Positions 1-9,778 of a stretch of DNA of 64,000 nt are shown one piece after another. The notes under the pieces are model-generated. The model searched no databases and was not told where the DNA came from. It saw only the letters and a program-made list of their open reading frames with translations. The first letter of the stretch is position 1; each line of letters begins with the position of its first letter. Both the position numbers and the translations under genes were made by a program. Source of the stretch: Cephalotus follicularis (lineage: Eukaryota > Streptophyta > Magnoliopsida > Oxalidales > Cephalotaceae); the NCBI GenBank assembly GCA_001972305.1, contig BDDD01000363.1, positions 636,500 to 700,499 of the forward strand, written 5' to 3'.

Positions 1-271
1 TGGTATTGAATAATGTAAGTTAAATGGTGTAAAATTGGATGACAAACTAAAAAGTTTGTCACAATGTGGTAATTTATTTTATATATGTATATATGAGATA
101 ATGAAATAGTTAGAGAATTTCAATTCTTTTCAAATACATATGATCTATACATATAAATTATTAAATTGAACGGTCAGATTTGTAAAATATAACTCGTAAG
201 CAAGTCATTCTGAGGTGATCTAGCATTGAAACATAATCTAACATATAAGGTGATCCAACATATTCACTCAC

Positions 272-274
<3 letters not shown>

Positions 275-302
<28 letters not shown>
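275..302. repeat. (CT)14 microsatellite
   Basis: An uninterrupted CT dinucleotide run of about 14 units, preceded by a short CACT-rich stretch. It is a simple sequence repeat in anonymous flanking DNA. Confidence 0.95.
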
Positions 303-306
<4 letters not shown>

Positions 307-315
307 CTTTTATGA

Positions 316-350
316 GGTGACACTGCACCTAACTTAGGTGCAGTGTCACC
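316..350. repeat. Perfect 35-bp palindrome
   Basis: Two 17-bp arms (GGTGACACTGCACCTAA and its exact reverse complement) flank a single C. The perfection stands out in a region where other repeats are diverged. It could be the tip of a foldback element or a recent inverted duplication. Confidence 0.9.
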
Positions 351-380
351 CTAATTATCGTACATGTGAATAGTTTTTTT

Positions 381-600
381 AAATCCGATCGTTGGATTTG
401 ATATTCTAATAATATAGATCACTCATGGAAATTTTTAAGTCAATTGAATAGGATAATATTATATTGCTAATGAGTAAATTATAGAACGGTCAAACTTTTC
501 ATCTGAAAATGAAATAGTTAGAAAAATTCAATTAACTCAAAAATTTGCATGCATGATCTAGACATATAGATCATCAAATCCAACGGTTGGATTTGAAAAA
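381..600. repeat. Imperfect foldback (MITE-like) repeat
   Basis: The segment at about 381-460 pairs imperfectly with about 510-600. The best-kept core is AAATCC-(N)4-GTTGGATTTGAT on the left and ATCAAATCCAACGGTTGGAT on the right. A further diverged direct copy of the right arm lies at about 105-190. A non-autonomous foldback or MITE is the simplest reading; no clear terminal repeat or target duplication could be fixed. Confidence 0.45.
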
Positions 601-1623
601 TAATGTTCACAATATATAAAGTCATTCAACAATTATTTTTAGCAAATATATTCACTAATGTTAGTTTTATTTCATTCTATAAATTTTATATATTTTTAAG
701 TTAGTTTTGGTGTTGTTATGAATTTATGAAATGATAGTTAAACATAAAGAATATTGTTACGGTTATAAATAATCAAGAATAATATTGTTAATTTATGAAA
801 TATTGTATTATTGTTACTTCGTTATAATGGTATTATGTATAAATATTATGAATCTCATGTAATATTTAAAATAAAAATATATATATTTAATTAAACTCGT
901 GATTCAATCTCATTGAACATAACCGTCAGAGATTTAGGATTTGATGTCCGGTTTTTATAATATTTTTAATTAAATGACAATTACATGACTCACAAAAAAG
1001 GCGAAAATTTATTGGTTCCAGAGTTGCACCTAACATTCATTACCTCTTCGCATATATTTTCCACCTTGCAACAACGTTTTTCTTATTTTTTCTCTTCACA
1101 AAATCATCACAAGTGTTCTTGACCACATATCATCACGTGCTTAAAAACGTACGAAAGAGATGTCGATTACTCAAAATAGTGTATGTGAAGAGATATATTA
1201 TGATTATTACGTAAGGTACCTTATTAATAATAAAAGAGCAAATAAATTTGAAAGCAATCAATTAGTTCATAAATGTTTTTGAAAATGGATTCAAGAATAA
1301 TTTTATCATTTATTTAATCTCGAATAGGATGAAATATCTCAAAATAGGAAATAGAAAGGTACCTCTTGAAAGTAAGTTTGATAGCAAAAGAAAAATAAAT
1401 AAGGGAATGTTGTCATCATTTTTCTTTGTCACTTTTAAATAAATGTGTGAATTGTTTTTTATATATTAAATTGTTGAATTTGATCTATTATATATATTTA
1501 TAGATTATGTATATCAATTGAATATCTATAAATGTAATTTAATATTTTAAAAAAGAAGAAGAAATAAATATGATTTCTTTTTAGATCCGACTATATAAAT
1601 GAATTTGAAACCTTATCAAAAAA

Positions 1624-2158
1624 TGTTGATACAGAAATCCGTCATTCAATAGTATCCTACGTGGAGGGATTTGATTTGTTGGAGGAAACGCTGAAATATG
1701 CCCGAAGAGAAAGACTGAATGGAGATTTTCTGTGCACAAGTGGAACAAATACGTTGAAGGTCCAGGAGGTTGTTCTCCCGGGGACACTCCGACGCTCAAG
1801 TTAGGCAATGCACAGAGAATTTAGGGTTCTTTAGTATGCAAAAATGGTTGACCTATGTACAATCGCCGATTCTTGTATTTATAGTGCTAAAAATGTGACT
1901 GTAGAGAGTGGAAGAAGGAGTTGACATGTATCCCCAAAGGAAATGTCCGAGAACCTCGGGCATTTCCCCTATTCTCCACCGGATTTGGTGCTACTTTCCC
2001 GTTAGACGTGATGTCATTGGTGTTATGCACTCTATTGTGGGCTGGTGACACCTGGGAATTGTGGCGCATTAAAGGTTCAAATTGTAACTCCTGACCACGT
2101 GTCAGGACCTCAATAGGACACCAAGCCCCATACTTAAAATAGGATTTTTTTCATATCA
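1624..2158 (-). repeat. 3' LTR of the old Tat fragment
   Basis: On the minus strand this 535-bp LTR starts TGATATG and ends in TTTCTGTATCAACA, the same end as the young Tat LTRs. The block with GAGCGTCGGAGTGTCCCCGG just before the end is also shared with them. A TATA-like TATTTATA (plus-strand view) lies at 1876-1883. Confidence 0.8.
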
Positions 2159-2810
2159 TATGCCCCACTGGTCCTTCTTCTCTAGGCTTGGCAGGGGAGG
2201 AGGAGCAGAGCTGAGGGTTGTTGCCTGGGCAAAGCTCCATTGTGGATTTGAATCTAAACTATCCGGGGAAGAAGTAAAATGAGCATTCGTGGCTTCGTGT
2301 GGGACTTAGTCTTTTATCGATAAGACAAACCCATTCTTTGAGTGGACCCAATTTCGTAGCCCAACTCAAAAATTGAAAAGCCTTGACATGACGGGTGTCC
2401 CTTTGGCGTCATAACGTTTTTAATTAATCCTCATCATTGCGTCGTAACTTAAGAATTTTGCACGCCTGACGCTTCGGTGCCCGTGCTCAACCCCTTCGTT
2501 TCCCGCTCCTGATTTGACAGGGCGATATCCACCGTTGAGATCAGAAGAGATCTATGTTCCGGATGCAGCCCCAGGTAGTTTAAATATTTCCTCTTCCTTG
2601 GGGAAAAACTTTACGCTTTCTTGATCTTTAGAAACCCAAAATTTACAAATCTTTTGTCCTTCTAATCTTCACGATCAACTTCTTCTTCACTCCCTTCTTT
2701 ACCTAGACTTTCAGGTGATCTTCCCTCAACTTCTATTTATTCTTTGCTTGAGTAGTTTAAGGGTTCCCATGTCCAACGCATCGTTGTATTCCTCTCTCTC
2801 TGAAAACACC

Positions 2811-4596
2811 ATGGCTAGAACTAAACAAACCAGGAGGCTGGTTAGACGTCCTAAGGTGGTAGACCAGGCATCAACGGGGGTTACCATAGCTGTGCGTTCC
2901 CTTGATATGGAGGTGGAGATGGCAGCGGCCGCTGCCGAGAATCCCAACATTGAGGCCACAGAGGCCCGGGTCCAAGTCTTTAGGACTGATTTTGACCAAA
3001 CCAAAATAGTCCCGAGGAAGTTGGCGGAGCTGGTCAAGGATTACTCCGTCCCTGACAGTTTAGATTTTGAGATCCCCTCCAATCCCAGGGTGGTAACGGG
3101 GAGTCAACCGGGGTATTTTGTGGTGCTCCATGATGTTTTGGAGCACGGATTGAGGCTTCCACTGCCTCCCTTTGCCAAGGTCATCCTGGACTATTACCAA
3201 ATCCACCCCGCGGCGCTCCAAGCGCAGTCTTGGGGATTTATCATTGGATTCCTAGTGAGATGCTTGGAGTCCGGGGTGACCGCCACGGTGAACCTATTCA
3301 AAGATTTCCATACCTTGAACGCCACCCCCAAAAAATACGGTGATTACCTCAAAGCCCGTCCAAAGATGGTCAGGTTGTTGGCCAAGAATACTAAGATGGT
3401 CAAGAGCTAGAAGGAGAGGTATTTCATGGTCAACAACCTCCCTGGCTTCATCCCTTGCCCTTGGAGTGATTCCCTGGACACAATAGGCCTAAACTAGAGG
3501 ACGACCTTGACCTCGGCCGAGAAAACTGACCAGGGAAAGCTTTTGGTTCTTGCCCCTGAGGATGTGGCGGTGGTGGTCTCTGAGATCTGCCTGCAGAGCC
3601 TTGGGTTGAGCATGCCCACAGGTCGTAGGGCTAGCCTGGATCTAGCCGTGGAGATCCCCTTGGGGATTGTGAGAGAGGAGGACCAGGGTACCCGAGGTGA
3701 AATTGCATCCTCGGCTACTGTTGCGGAGGAGATCCGTACTTTGCTTTCCCCTGGAGTCTTGTATTAATTTTTACTTTTTTATCTATTATTGATGTGCCAC
3801 TGACCACTCCCTGTGATTTCCTGCAGAGATGACAAACCAATAATCTGCCATGGATGTTGTGAGGGTTTCCTAGGAGCAAGTCAAAAAGGTGAACCTTGAG
3901 GAGCAGAGACAAGAGGCTGCCAAGAAGAAAAAGGCCCTTGAGAAAAAGAAGGCCCCTAAGAAAACCACTGTTGGGGCTCCAAATGAGGGTACCGAGGTGG
4001 CCACTGAGAAAGCCAGGGTATAGGAGCTTACCAGGAAGAGGGCCGAGGAGGCCAGGGCAGAGGAGCGTGCCTGGAAGAGGGCTGAGGAGGCCAGGGCCCG
4101 AGCTGAGGTGGACAAGGAACATGCCAAAGCAGTGGCCGATGAGTCCACGGAGGTGAGGGCCGTGGATCGTCGGGTCGGGGTTGCCGAGGTGGCAAGGACA
4201 AAGGTGGCCGTTGTGGCCAGGACTAAGGATAGAAGGGCTGAGATTGCCCTGGGAAAGCGGGTTGCTACTGACGTACTCGATCACCCGCCGAGGAGGCAGA
4301 GGACAGAGGAGAGAGATGCTCCTCATGACGAACCTACCAAGGAGGGCTCCCAGGACCCTGCCCTTATATACCCCTTGAAGGATATGGAGAAGATCAGCAA
4401 GATCCTTAACAAATTTGGTAGGTCCGGGGTGAACCTGAAGACACTAGGGGTCACTGTTACACTGGGCAAGGCTGATCTCTTCCCCCACGAGGTGGAATTA
4501 AGAGAGGACTGGGACGCTTGCCTACCTCTGGACTCACCTCTACCAAAGTTGCTTATTTTTTTTTTTTTTTGTCAAGCGTTCAAAAAGGTTGAGTAG
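2811..4596 (+). pseudogene. Relic of Tat additional antisense ORF (gypsy-type transposon-protein domain plus charged coiled coil)
   Basis: The ATG at 2811 has a good plant context (ACCATGGCT) and starts MARTKQTRRLV. The first part (to about 3410) has the pattern of the plant 'putative gypsy type transposon' domain (Pfam PF04195 family, by recall): a block with PRVVTGSQPGYFVVL, then HGLRLPLPPF and NLFKDFHTLNATPKK. It aligns by eye with the first exon of the antisense gene of the young Tat element (PRVVTESREGLFVVF, HGLRVPVPSF, NLFKEFHVISATPK). The later part encodes Lys/Glu/Arg/Ala-rich coiled-coil-like sequence. It is a fossil with several breaks. Function is unknown; the domain name is historical and does not prove transposase activity. 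Confidence 0.65.
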
Positions 4597-4740
4597 ATTT
4601 CCTATTGTAAGTTGTAACTTGATAGGTGAAATTTTGAATTTTGGTACTCGACAAACGAGCCAAATTGTAATTCTTTCCTTCGGGGCATTCTGTTAGTGGA
4701 TCATGTTATTATCTCCCTCTTCTCAATAATTGTCCATGGT

Positions 4741-6064
4741 CTCTTTATGGTCCTACAAATTTTGAACTTTGGTTGCTACTGACAAATATGGCATAAATGT
4801 GGTTCTGCAGAGGATAAAGTCCCTAAACATCATAGATAGAGAACATGGATTAAGGAAGTGAACTTGCTAAAGCTCGTGGTTTATGCACTATAAGGTCACT
4901 TTTGCGGGAAACTGCTTGAAACTTGATCAAGCATTGATGACAGGTTACACAAGATGATACTGCTGAAGCTCAACATGCTTTCTAGTTTTTTGAGTTGAGA
5001 TGTTCTGTTTATAGATTTCAAGTTCCACAATATTGTTGGTGATCTTCTCTGTGATCACATTGGTACTGGCAAGATGGTTGCATATAGGATCCAGGTTGAA
5101 TGTTGAAATTTAGAGAATTAGAAACCGTAACAGTCAAATGTGACACATTATAGGATATACTTGTTATCTTTTATTAATAACTCTTCACATTAATAGAATT
5201 CTTTATTGAACATTTCTCATTCCTCTCCTTCTTTCAATTGTCACCTTTTATGGTAATGCAAGTTTATATTATAACAAAATAAAATGCTCTCATTTTATCA
5301 CTTCATGAAATGACCAGATAAAATGCTCTCATTGATGACCCGAAATGACCAAATCACTATTATCACTTCATGAAAGCTGAGAAACGGCTTTTGGTGGCTG
5401 ATGGCACATTGTTGCATTTCTGTGCATTTGTACTTATGTAGTGTGCTTGTTCTTAGTAACATCCACGTGTTGTTTTTTTTTTCCCTGTAATGTGTCTTGT
5501 ATATTCCTTTGGCAAATTGAAAAGGGGTTTTCTCTCTACACCTTGTATAAGGTGGATTTTGTTTTTTTTTTTTTTTGGCTAAATGTTGGATATTAAGCAA
5601 AATGTGCAAGTTTATGCCAAAACCTAGAGCTCTATACCTCCACACCAACCCATGCTGGTTACACCTTCTGTCTATTAGCTGCTGTCATATAGAATCATAA
5701 GCCTCCCCTCTAAAGAATACTCCAACTTTGTTGAAGATTGACAAAACCTAGCTTTTCCCCTTTCAAGTTCTTTAACATGGTCAAGAGCTGTATTACTGAA
5801 AAATACATCCAATTCCACACAAATCTGCAAAAATGAAATGTTGTCTCTATGATAAATTAATTACAGCATATTTTTAACTTATGCATTACTGATGTTCCAT
5901 TGTTTAATCCAGCGAAGCTGACTTCTTTATATTAATCTCATATTTGTGTCTTTGATATTGTATGTAAAGATGTGCTTGTGAAGCAGCTCTACCACATTAC
6001 TATACAAGTATAGAATATCATTTTGACATCCTGACATATTTTGTTTATACTATCATTAAAACAG
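4741..6064. other. Anonymous DNA, no gene recognised
   Basis: Low-complexity T runs and AT-rich sequence. A short stretch near 5020-5110 reads as a plausible peptide but stops quickly and was not recognised. It may hold decayed upstream exons of the EFR3-like relic, but none could be matched. Confidence 0.4.
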
Positions 6065-6979
6065 GTAGTCTCAGTGGTCTTGTTAAATTACTTTGTTGCT
6101 TTCATCAATTTGGGCACAGTCCATCTCTCCTGCAAATACACCTGAAAACTACGAAGCTATTTCTCATACATATAACCTGGTATTGTTGTTCTCTCGAGCC
6201 AAGGTAAATCTAGAACCTATTCAAATAATTGTAGCATATTTTATGTAGAATTTGGTGATGCATTTGATGTGGGAGGTTTATTTTTAGAAGACATTCTCTT
6301 GGAATGGAAATCCATTATTTGATGCATGTTTAGATTGTATTTTAGTGTTTCTTTTTGTATGCATATCATTAAATACACGTTCTCCACATCCAAGCGTGAC
6401 TGATGCAGCTCAAATACAGACACCCCCCATGTCATTCCAAATAGGGCAGTAAATTAAATCTGCGATTATAATTTGACCTCAGATTCAAGAGCATTTACCT
6501 TTCTTTGTTTTTGTAAATAATTGTATATGCAGTTCTAGACTTATTATTTATGTCACGGGATATTGCGGTGAGTGAGGTAAAAATCACTTCTACGAGTGGA
6601 TGCCTACAAACATTTTCTTCGGTAGTCCATTACTTAACACTAATGGAGTAACAGATAGTAAAATTCAAATGATACTGGATTATGAAAGAGTGTGGAAATA
6701 CTTGTTGCATTGGATTTTGTAGAGATTGTGGGTCCATAACCAGCAATGCCACATTCTGCACATTCATGAGAGTTTACTTTGCTATCACAAACAGTTGTAT
6801 ATAGATTTTTCAGGTATCTCTATATTCTTTTTCTCTCCTTATTAGGCCTTATTATTCACTTTTCATTGCAGAATTCTAGCCGTGAGGTTCTAATCCGAAG
6901 TTTTCAGCTAGCATTTTCCTTGCGAAACTTTTCTTTTACTGAAAAGGGCATGATCGCAGAATTCCGTTTGATGAATTAG
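6065..6979 (+). pseudogene. EFR3/SRL2-like gene relic, two exon-like segments
   Basis: The first segment ends at 6203 before a GTAAAT donor. Its open reading (about 6093-6203) includes SSIWAQSISPANTPENYEAI and HTYNLVLLFSRAK. After a 668-bp intron with a CATTGCAG acceptor, the second segment from 6872 reads NSSREVLIRSFQLAFSLRN. These match, from memory, consecutive exons of the plant EFR3-type proteins (EFOP/SEMI-ROLLED LEAF2 family), large alpha-helical-repeat proteins at the plasma membrane that help recruit the PI4-kinase complex. The family's next conserved block (PSRRRSLFTLA) is absent: the frame runs into unrelated residues and TAG at 6977-6979. A stop also precedes the matching part of the first segment. 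No further exons were found, so this is a truncated copy or gene fragment. Splice signals are preserved, so it arose by DNA duplication, not retroposition. Confidence 0.6.
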
Positions 6980-7319
6980 GACTTTCTCTGTTTAACTGAG
7001 TTCTGAAATGTTTTTTTGTATGTTTATCTATTGTATATATTGTCATGAGAAATGCTGAAAAACACCAAGAAAAACACCTTAATTCGAGGGTTTTAACTTG
7101 AGATATATTACCAGGTGTTGCACTCTTCTTAAAGTATATGTATGTTGAGCTCATGCATGGAGTGAATAGGAGTATAGATGCACTACACTCAACTCAACTA
7201 AACGAAGCCTTGATCCTACATGAAATCTATTGCTTATATCAGCTTTATATTGCATTGGACCAACACTCGGTTATGCAATTTATTGACATTATGACTTCCT
7301 ATTATCAAATGATAATATT
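6980..7319. other. Short anonymous spacer
   Basis: AT-rich sequence between the EFR3-like relic and the CACTA end. No coding or repeat structure was recognised. Confidence 0.5.
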
Positions 7320-7937
7320 GTGCTTTTCGCGACCTCTTAAGCGGTTATCAGGCCTATATAATTTTTGAGTTTTTTTATTTTTTATTAATTTAGCAACGGT
7401 TAAGCGGTCGGTAATTTAATTCAATTTCAAAAATTAATTTTGTTTCCCGACCGCTTTTGCGCATTTACTGACCGCTTAAGCAGTGCTAAGCCTAAGTAAT
7501 TTATGAGTTTTTTTATTTTTTTTACTAATTTAGTAACGGCTTTTGTGGCTTTACCGACCGCTAAAGCGGTCGGTAATTTAATCCAATTTTTAAAATTAAT
7601 TTTGTTTCCCGACCACTTTTGCGCTTTTGCCGACCGCTTTAGCGGTCGGTAATTTAATCCATTTTTAAAAATTAATTTTGTTTGTCGACCGCTAATGCGC
7701 ACTCTTAAAAATTTAAATTTTGGACTCCGATCAACAGCAACCGCTTTCCTTACCGACCGCTAAAACGGTCGGTAAATGATAAAAGCGGTCGGACATGCAG
7801 TCGGAATATAATTGACGACCCAAGTAAAAGCGGCCATCATTGCAGTCGGCGAGGCGGTCGGGGAAACTCATTCCCGACCGCTTTTAGAGTTTTAGTAACC
7901 GCTTTGGCGTCCGCTAAAAGTCCTGTTTCTAATAGTG
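7320..7937. mobile_element. One end of a CACTA (En/Spm-type) DNA transposon
   Basis: The right edge, read on the minus strand, is CACTATTAGAAACAGGAC, a canonical CACTA terminus. It is followed inward by about 600 bp packed with subterminal motifs in both orientations, GACCGCTTTAGCGGTCGG and shorter GACCGC/GCGGTC variants. Longer near-identical blocks repeat at about 7400-7470, 7560-7620 and 7640-7700. The next three bases (TGA) would be one copy of the 3-bp target duplication. No opposite terminus and no transposase were found to the left, so this is a one-ended remnant. Confidence 0.75.
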
Positions 7938-9687
7938 TGAGTCGATTGTTAGTGTCCATTTCTAGGGTTTATGGCAACCGTAATGTTTCAACCCGATCTT
8001 CACCGATGCTTGGTTTTGAAGTTCGATTTGATTGAATGTTAATTAGGGTTTATTGGACATTTATTGGGACAATTTAGACTTTGATTAGGGCATCCCATTG
8101 CTTGAGAATTACTCAATTGAATGAAATTTAAAATTAATCGACCCTAACCCGTAAAGTCTGAATTGATTGTTTTTTCTTCCGCTGCGTTTGAGCCTTTCCC
8201 ATCAACGAGCATAGGAGAACCGATATTAGGTGAGGGTGAATCCTCATTAATGGCCTTCATAACGACTCTGACCATACTCTCCCATTCTTGAATAGTTCAT
8301 GATGAGGTAGTTACGAGAATGAAGGGAAGGATACCAGCGAACATTGTCTATGAATAATCCCAAAACCTCCGAATCCAACTGTGAACCTTTTTACTTGTTA
8401 GTTATATATCTTGCTTATTTGTTTTCTGTTCATCTCTTACTTAAGCATTAGAGCTAGCATTCTCGGGAGTCAATCTCCTGTAATCTCGTTTGCTCTCTAA
8501 ACTTTGGTGTGTAGATGACGGAACATTCATTGCTTAAGTACTTAGGTTCAATTCCAACATGGTCAAGGTTATTTTATTTAGTGAATTGTTTGTTTTTCCA
8601 AATCTCCCCTTCTCTGCGTTATGGAAGAGGAAGGCGTGGATTTCACCATTATCATTGTACAACACATGGTGATAAGTATGAAAGAACATATCATCTGTTT
8701 CAATATAGTTTTGTTGTTCTCCTGGAATATATGTAACCATGCCAGCTCAAGGAATCCGTGCCCACACATCTTCCACATTCTGATGAGGTGACAATGTAAC
8801 GTTAGAATAACATGTATGAATTTACAACATTTGTGCCCCTAGCTACCACCATCATATATATAAACGAAAATAAAACCAATCACTAAAAGAAAAACAATTG
8901 AGTTATGGCCCCAAAGAATAAAAAGGCACGTATTAATTATTGTATTCATTGCTTATTTTGATGACCTAAACTAGCTGAAACTGCCAAGATGGTTGGACTG
9001 GCCATATGTGACACAAAAGAATATATATTCCCCTAGTTCTTAACTTCAATTAAGGATTTTGAATTAGCAAAGCCATGTGAGCCAGCATCGTGGTTGGTAG
9101 AAGGATGACTAATAATTAATTTCCCATAAGATTCTTTATCACTTATCAGAGCACACGTACGTAAGAGTAGCCAACCATGCATTGTCACAGAGTTGAATTA
9201 GATAAAACTACAGCGAATTTCGTGCTGGTCCTAGTAAGCAAATATATTTATCTAGTCCAACTTTGTCTTGATTGCAACATACACCAACCCACTCTTACTC
9301 TAGCCTTGTAGTTTACTAGTCTTTGCTTGTTACGAATCTAAATGGTGCATTAGTGTGTGGATAAGAATATGACAAGTTCAATAATACTAATTCTTGGAAC
9401 TGATGGCATATAATGGATGAGACTGAAGGTGATGGATCTCTTCTTGTCGTACAGAAATGCTTTGTTTAATTATCAATTACAGCAGCCGCTCTATCACACA
9501 AATTTAGTTAATTATTCAAATAAAATAATATTCAAGATGTCATTGTCAGGTGTCCTTTTTGTAACCACACTTGTCCAGCATCACCAAATCTGTCTTTATT
9601 TCAGAAAACCATGGAGAAAGAAAAGTCGTATAATAAATATTCAAATAAAGAAATCAAGAATAGCAAAAAGTAGAATTAATTGGACAC
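7938..9687. other. Intergenic DNA upstream of the laccase
   Basis: No convincing exon on either strand. The small frames are short, lack family features and differ in composition from the laccase exons. The last several hundred bases are the likely laccase promoter region. Confidence 0.55.
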
Positions 9688-9695
9688 TATATATA
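9688..9695 (+). promoter_or_regulatory. Candidate TATA box of the laccase gene
   Basis: TATATATA lies 83 bases before the laccase ATG, giving a plausible 5' leader of roughly 55 bases. No other TATA-like run sits closer at a usual distance. Confidence 0.6.
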
Positions 9696-9778
9696 GTGGC
9701 GGGGTTTGCATGTATGTTTATAGTAATTAAGTTGTATCAACATCTCCAAAAAAAAAACTATAGTTAAAGGTGATAGTA

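Larger units (their letters stand above)
1..1623. other. AT-rich intergenic flank without a gene
   Basis: Very AT-rich DNA with no open frame of interest on either strand. It holds the CT microsatellite, the perfect palindrome and the foldback repeat listed separately. No exon-like block or recognisable protein match was seen. Confidence 0.7.
1624..4740 (-). mobile_element. Old Tat (Ty3/gypsy) fragment, 3' part only
   Basis: A minus-oriented fragment related to the complete Tat element further along the window. Parts in order on the plus strand are the 3' LTR, a G-rich polypurine tract in minus sense just after it, and an additional ORF region that reads on the plus strand, antisense to where gag-pol would be. 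No gag or pol was seen. The right limit is approximate, where similarity to the ORF's 3' trailer fades. It is broken, with several interruptions, and clearly older than the copy at 13.8-24.4 kb. Confidence 0.75.

Noticed and set aside
4800-5110. Possible coding segment ending FHNIVGDLLCDHIGTGKM
   Set aside because: Too short, unrecognised, with stops around it in all frames; not enough to call an exon.
7427-7702. 91-codon minus-strand frame with repeated Lys/Asn-rich peptide
   Set aside because: It is the translated CACTA subterminal repeat, not a gene.
9417-9767. 116-codon plus-strand frame just upstream of the laccase
   Set aside because: It runs through the TATA box and presumed transcription start of the laccase, and its low-complexity peptide matches nothing recognised.
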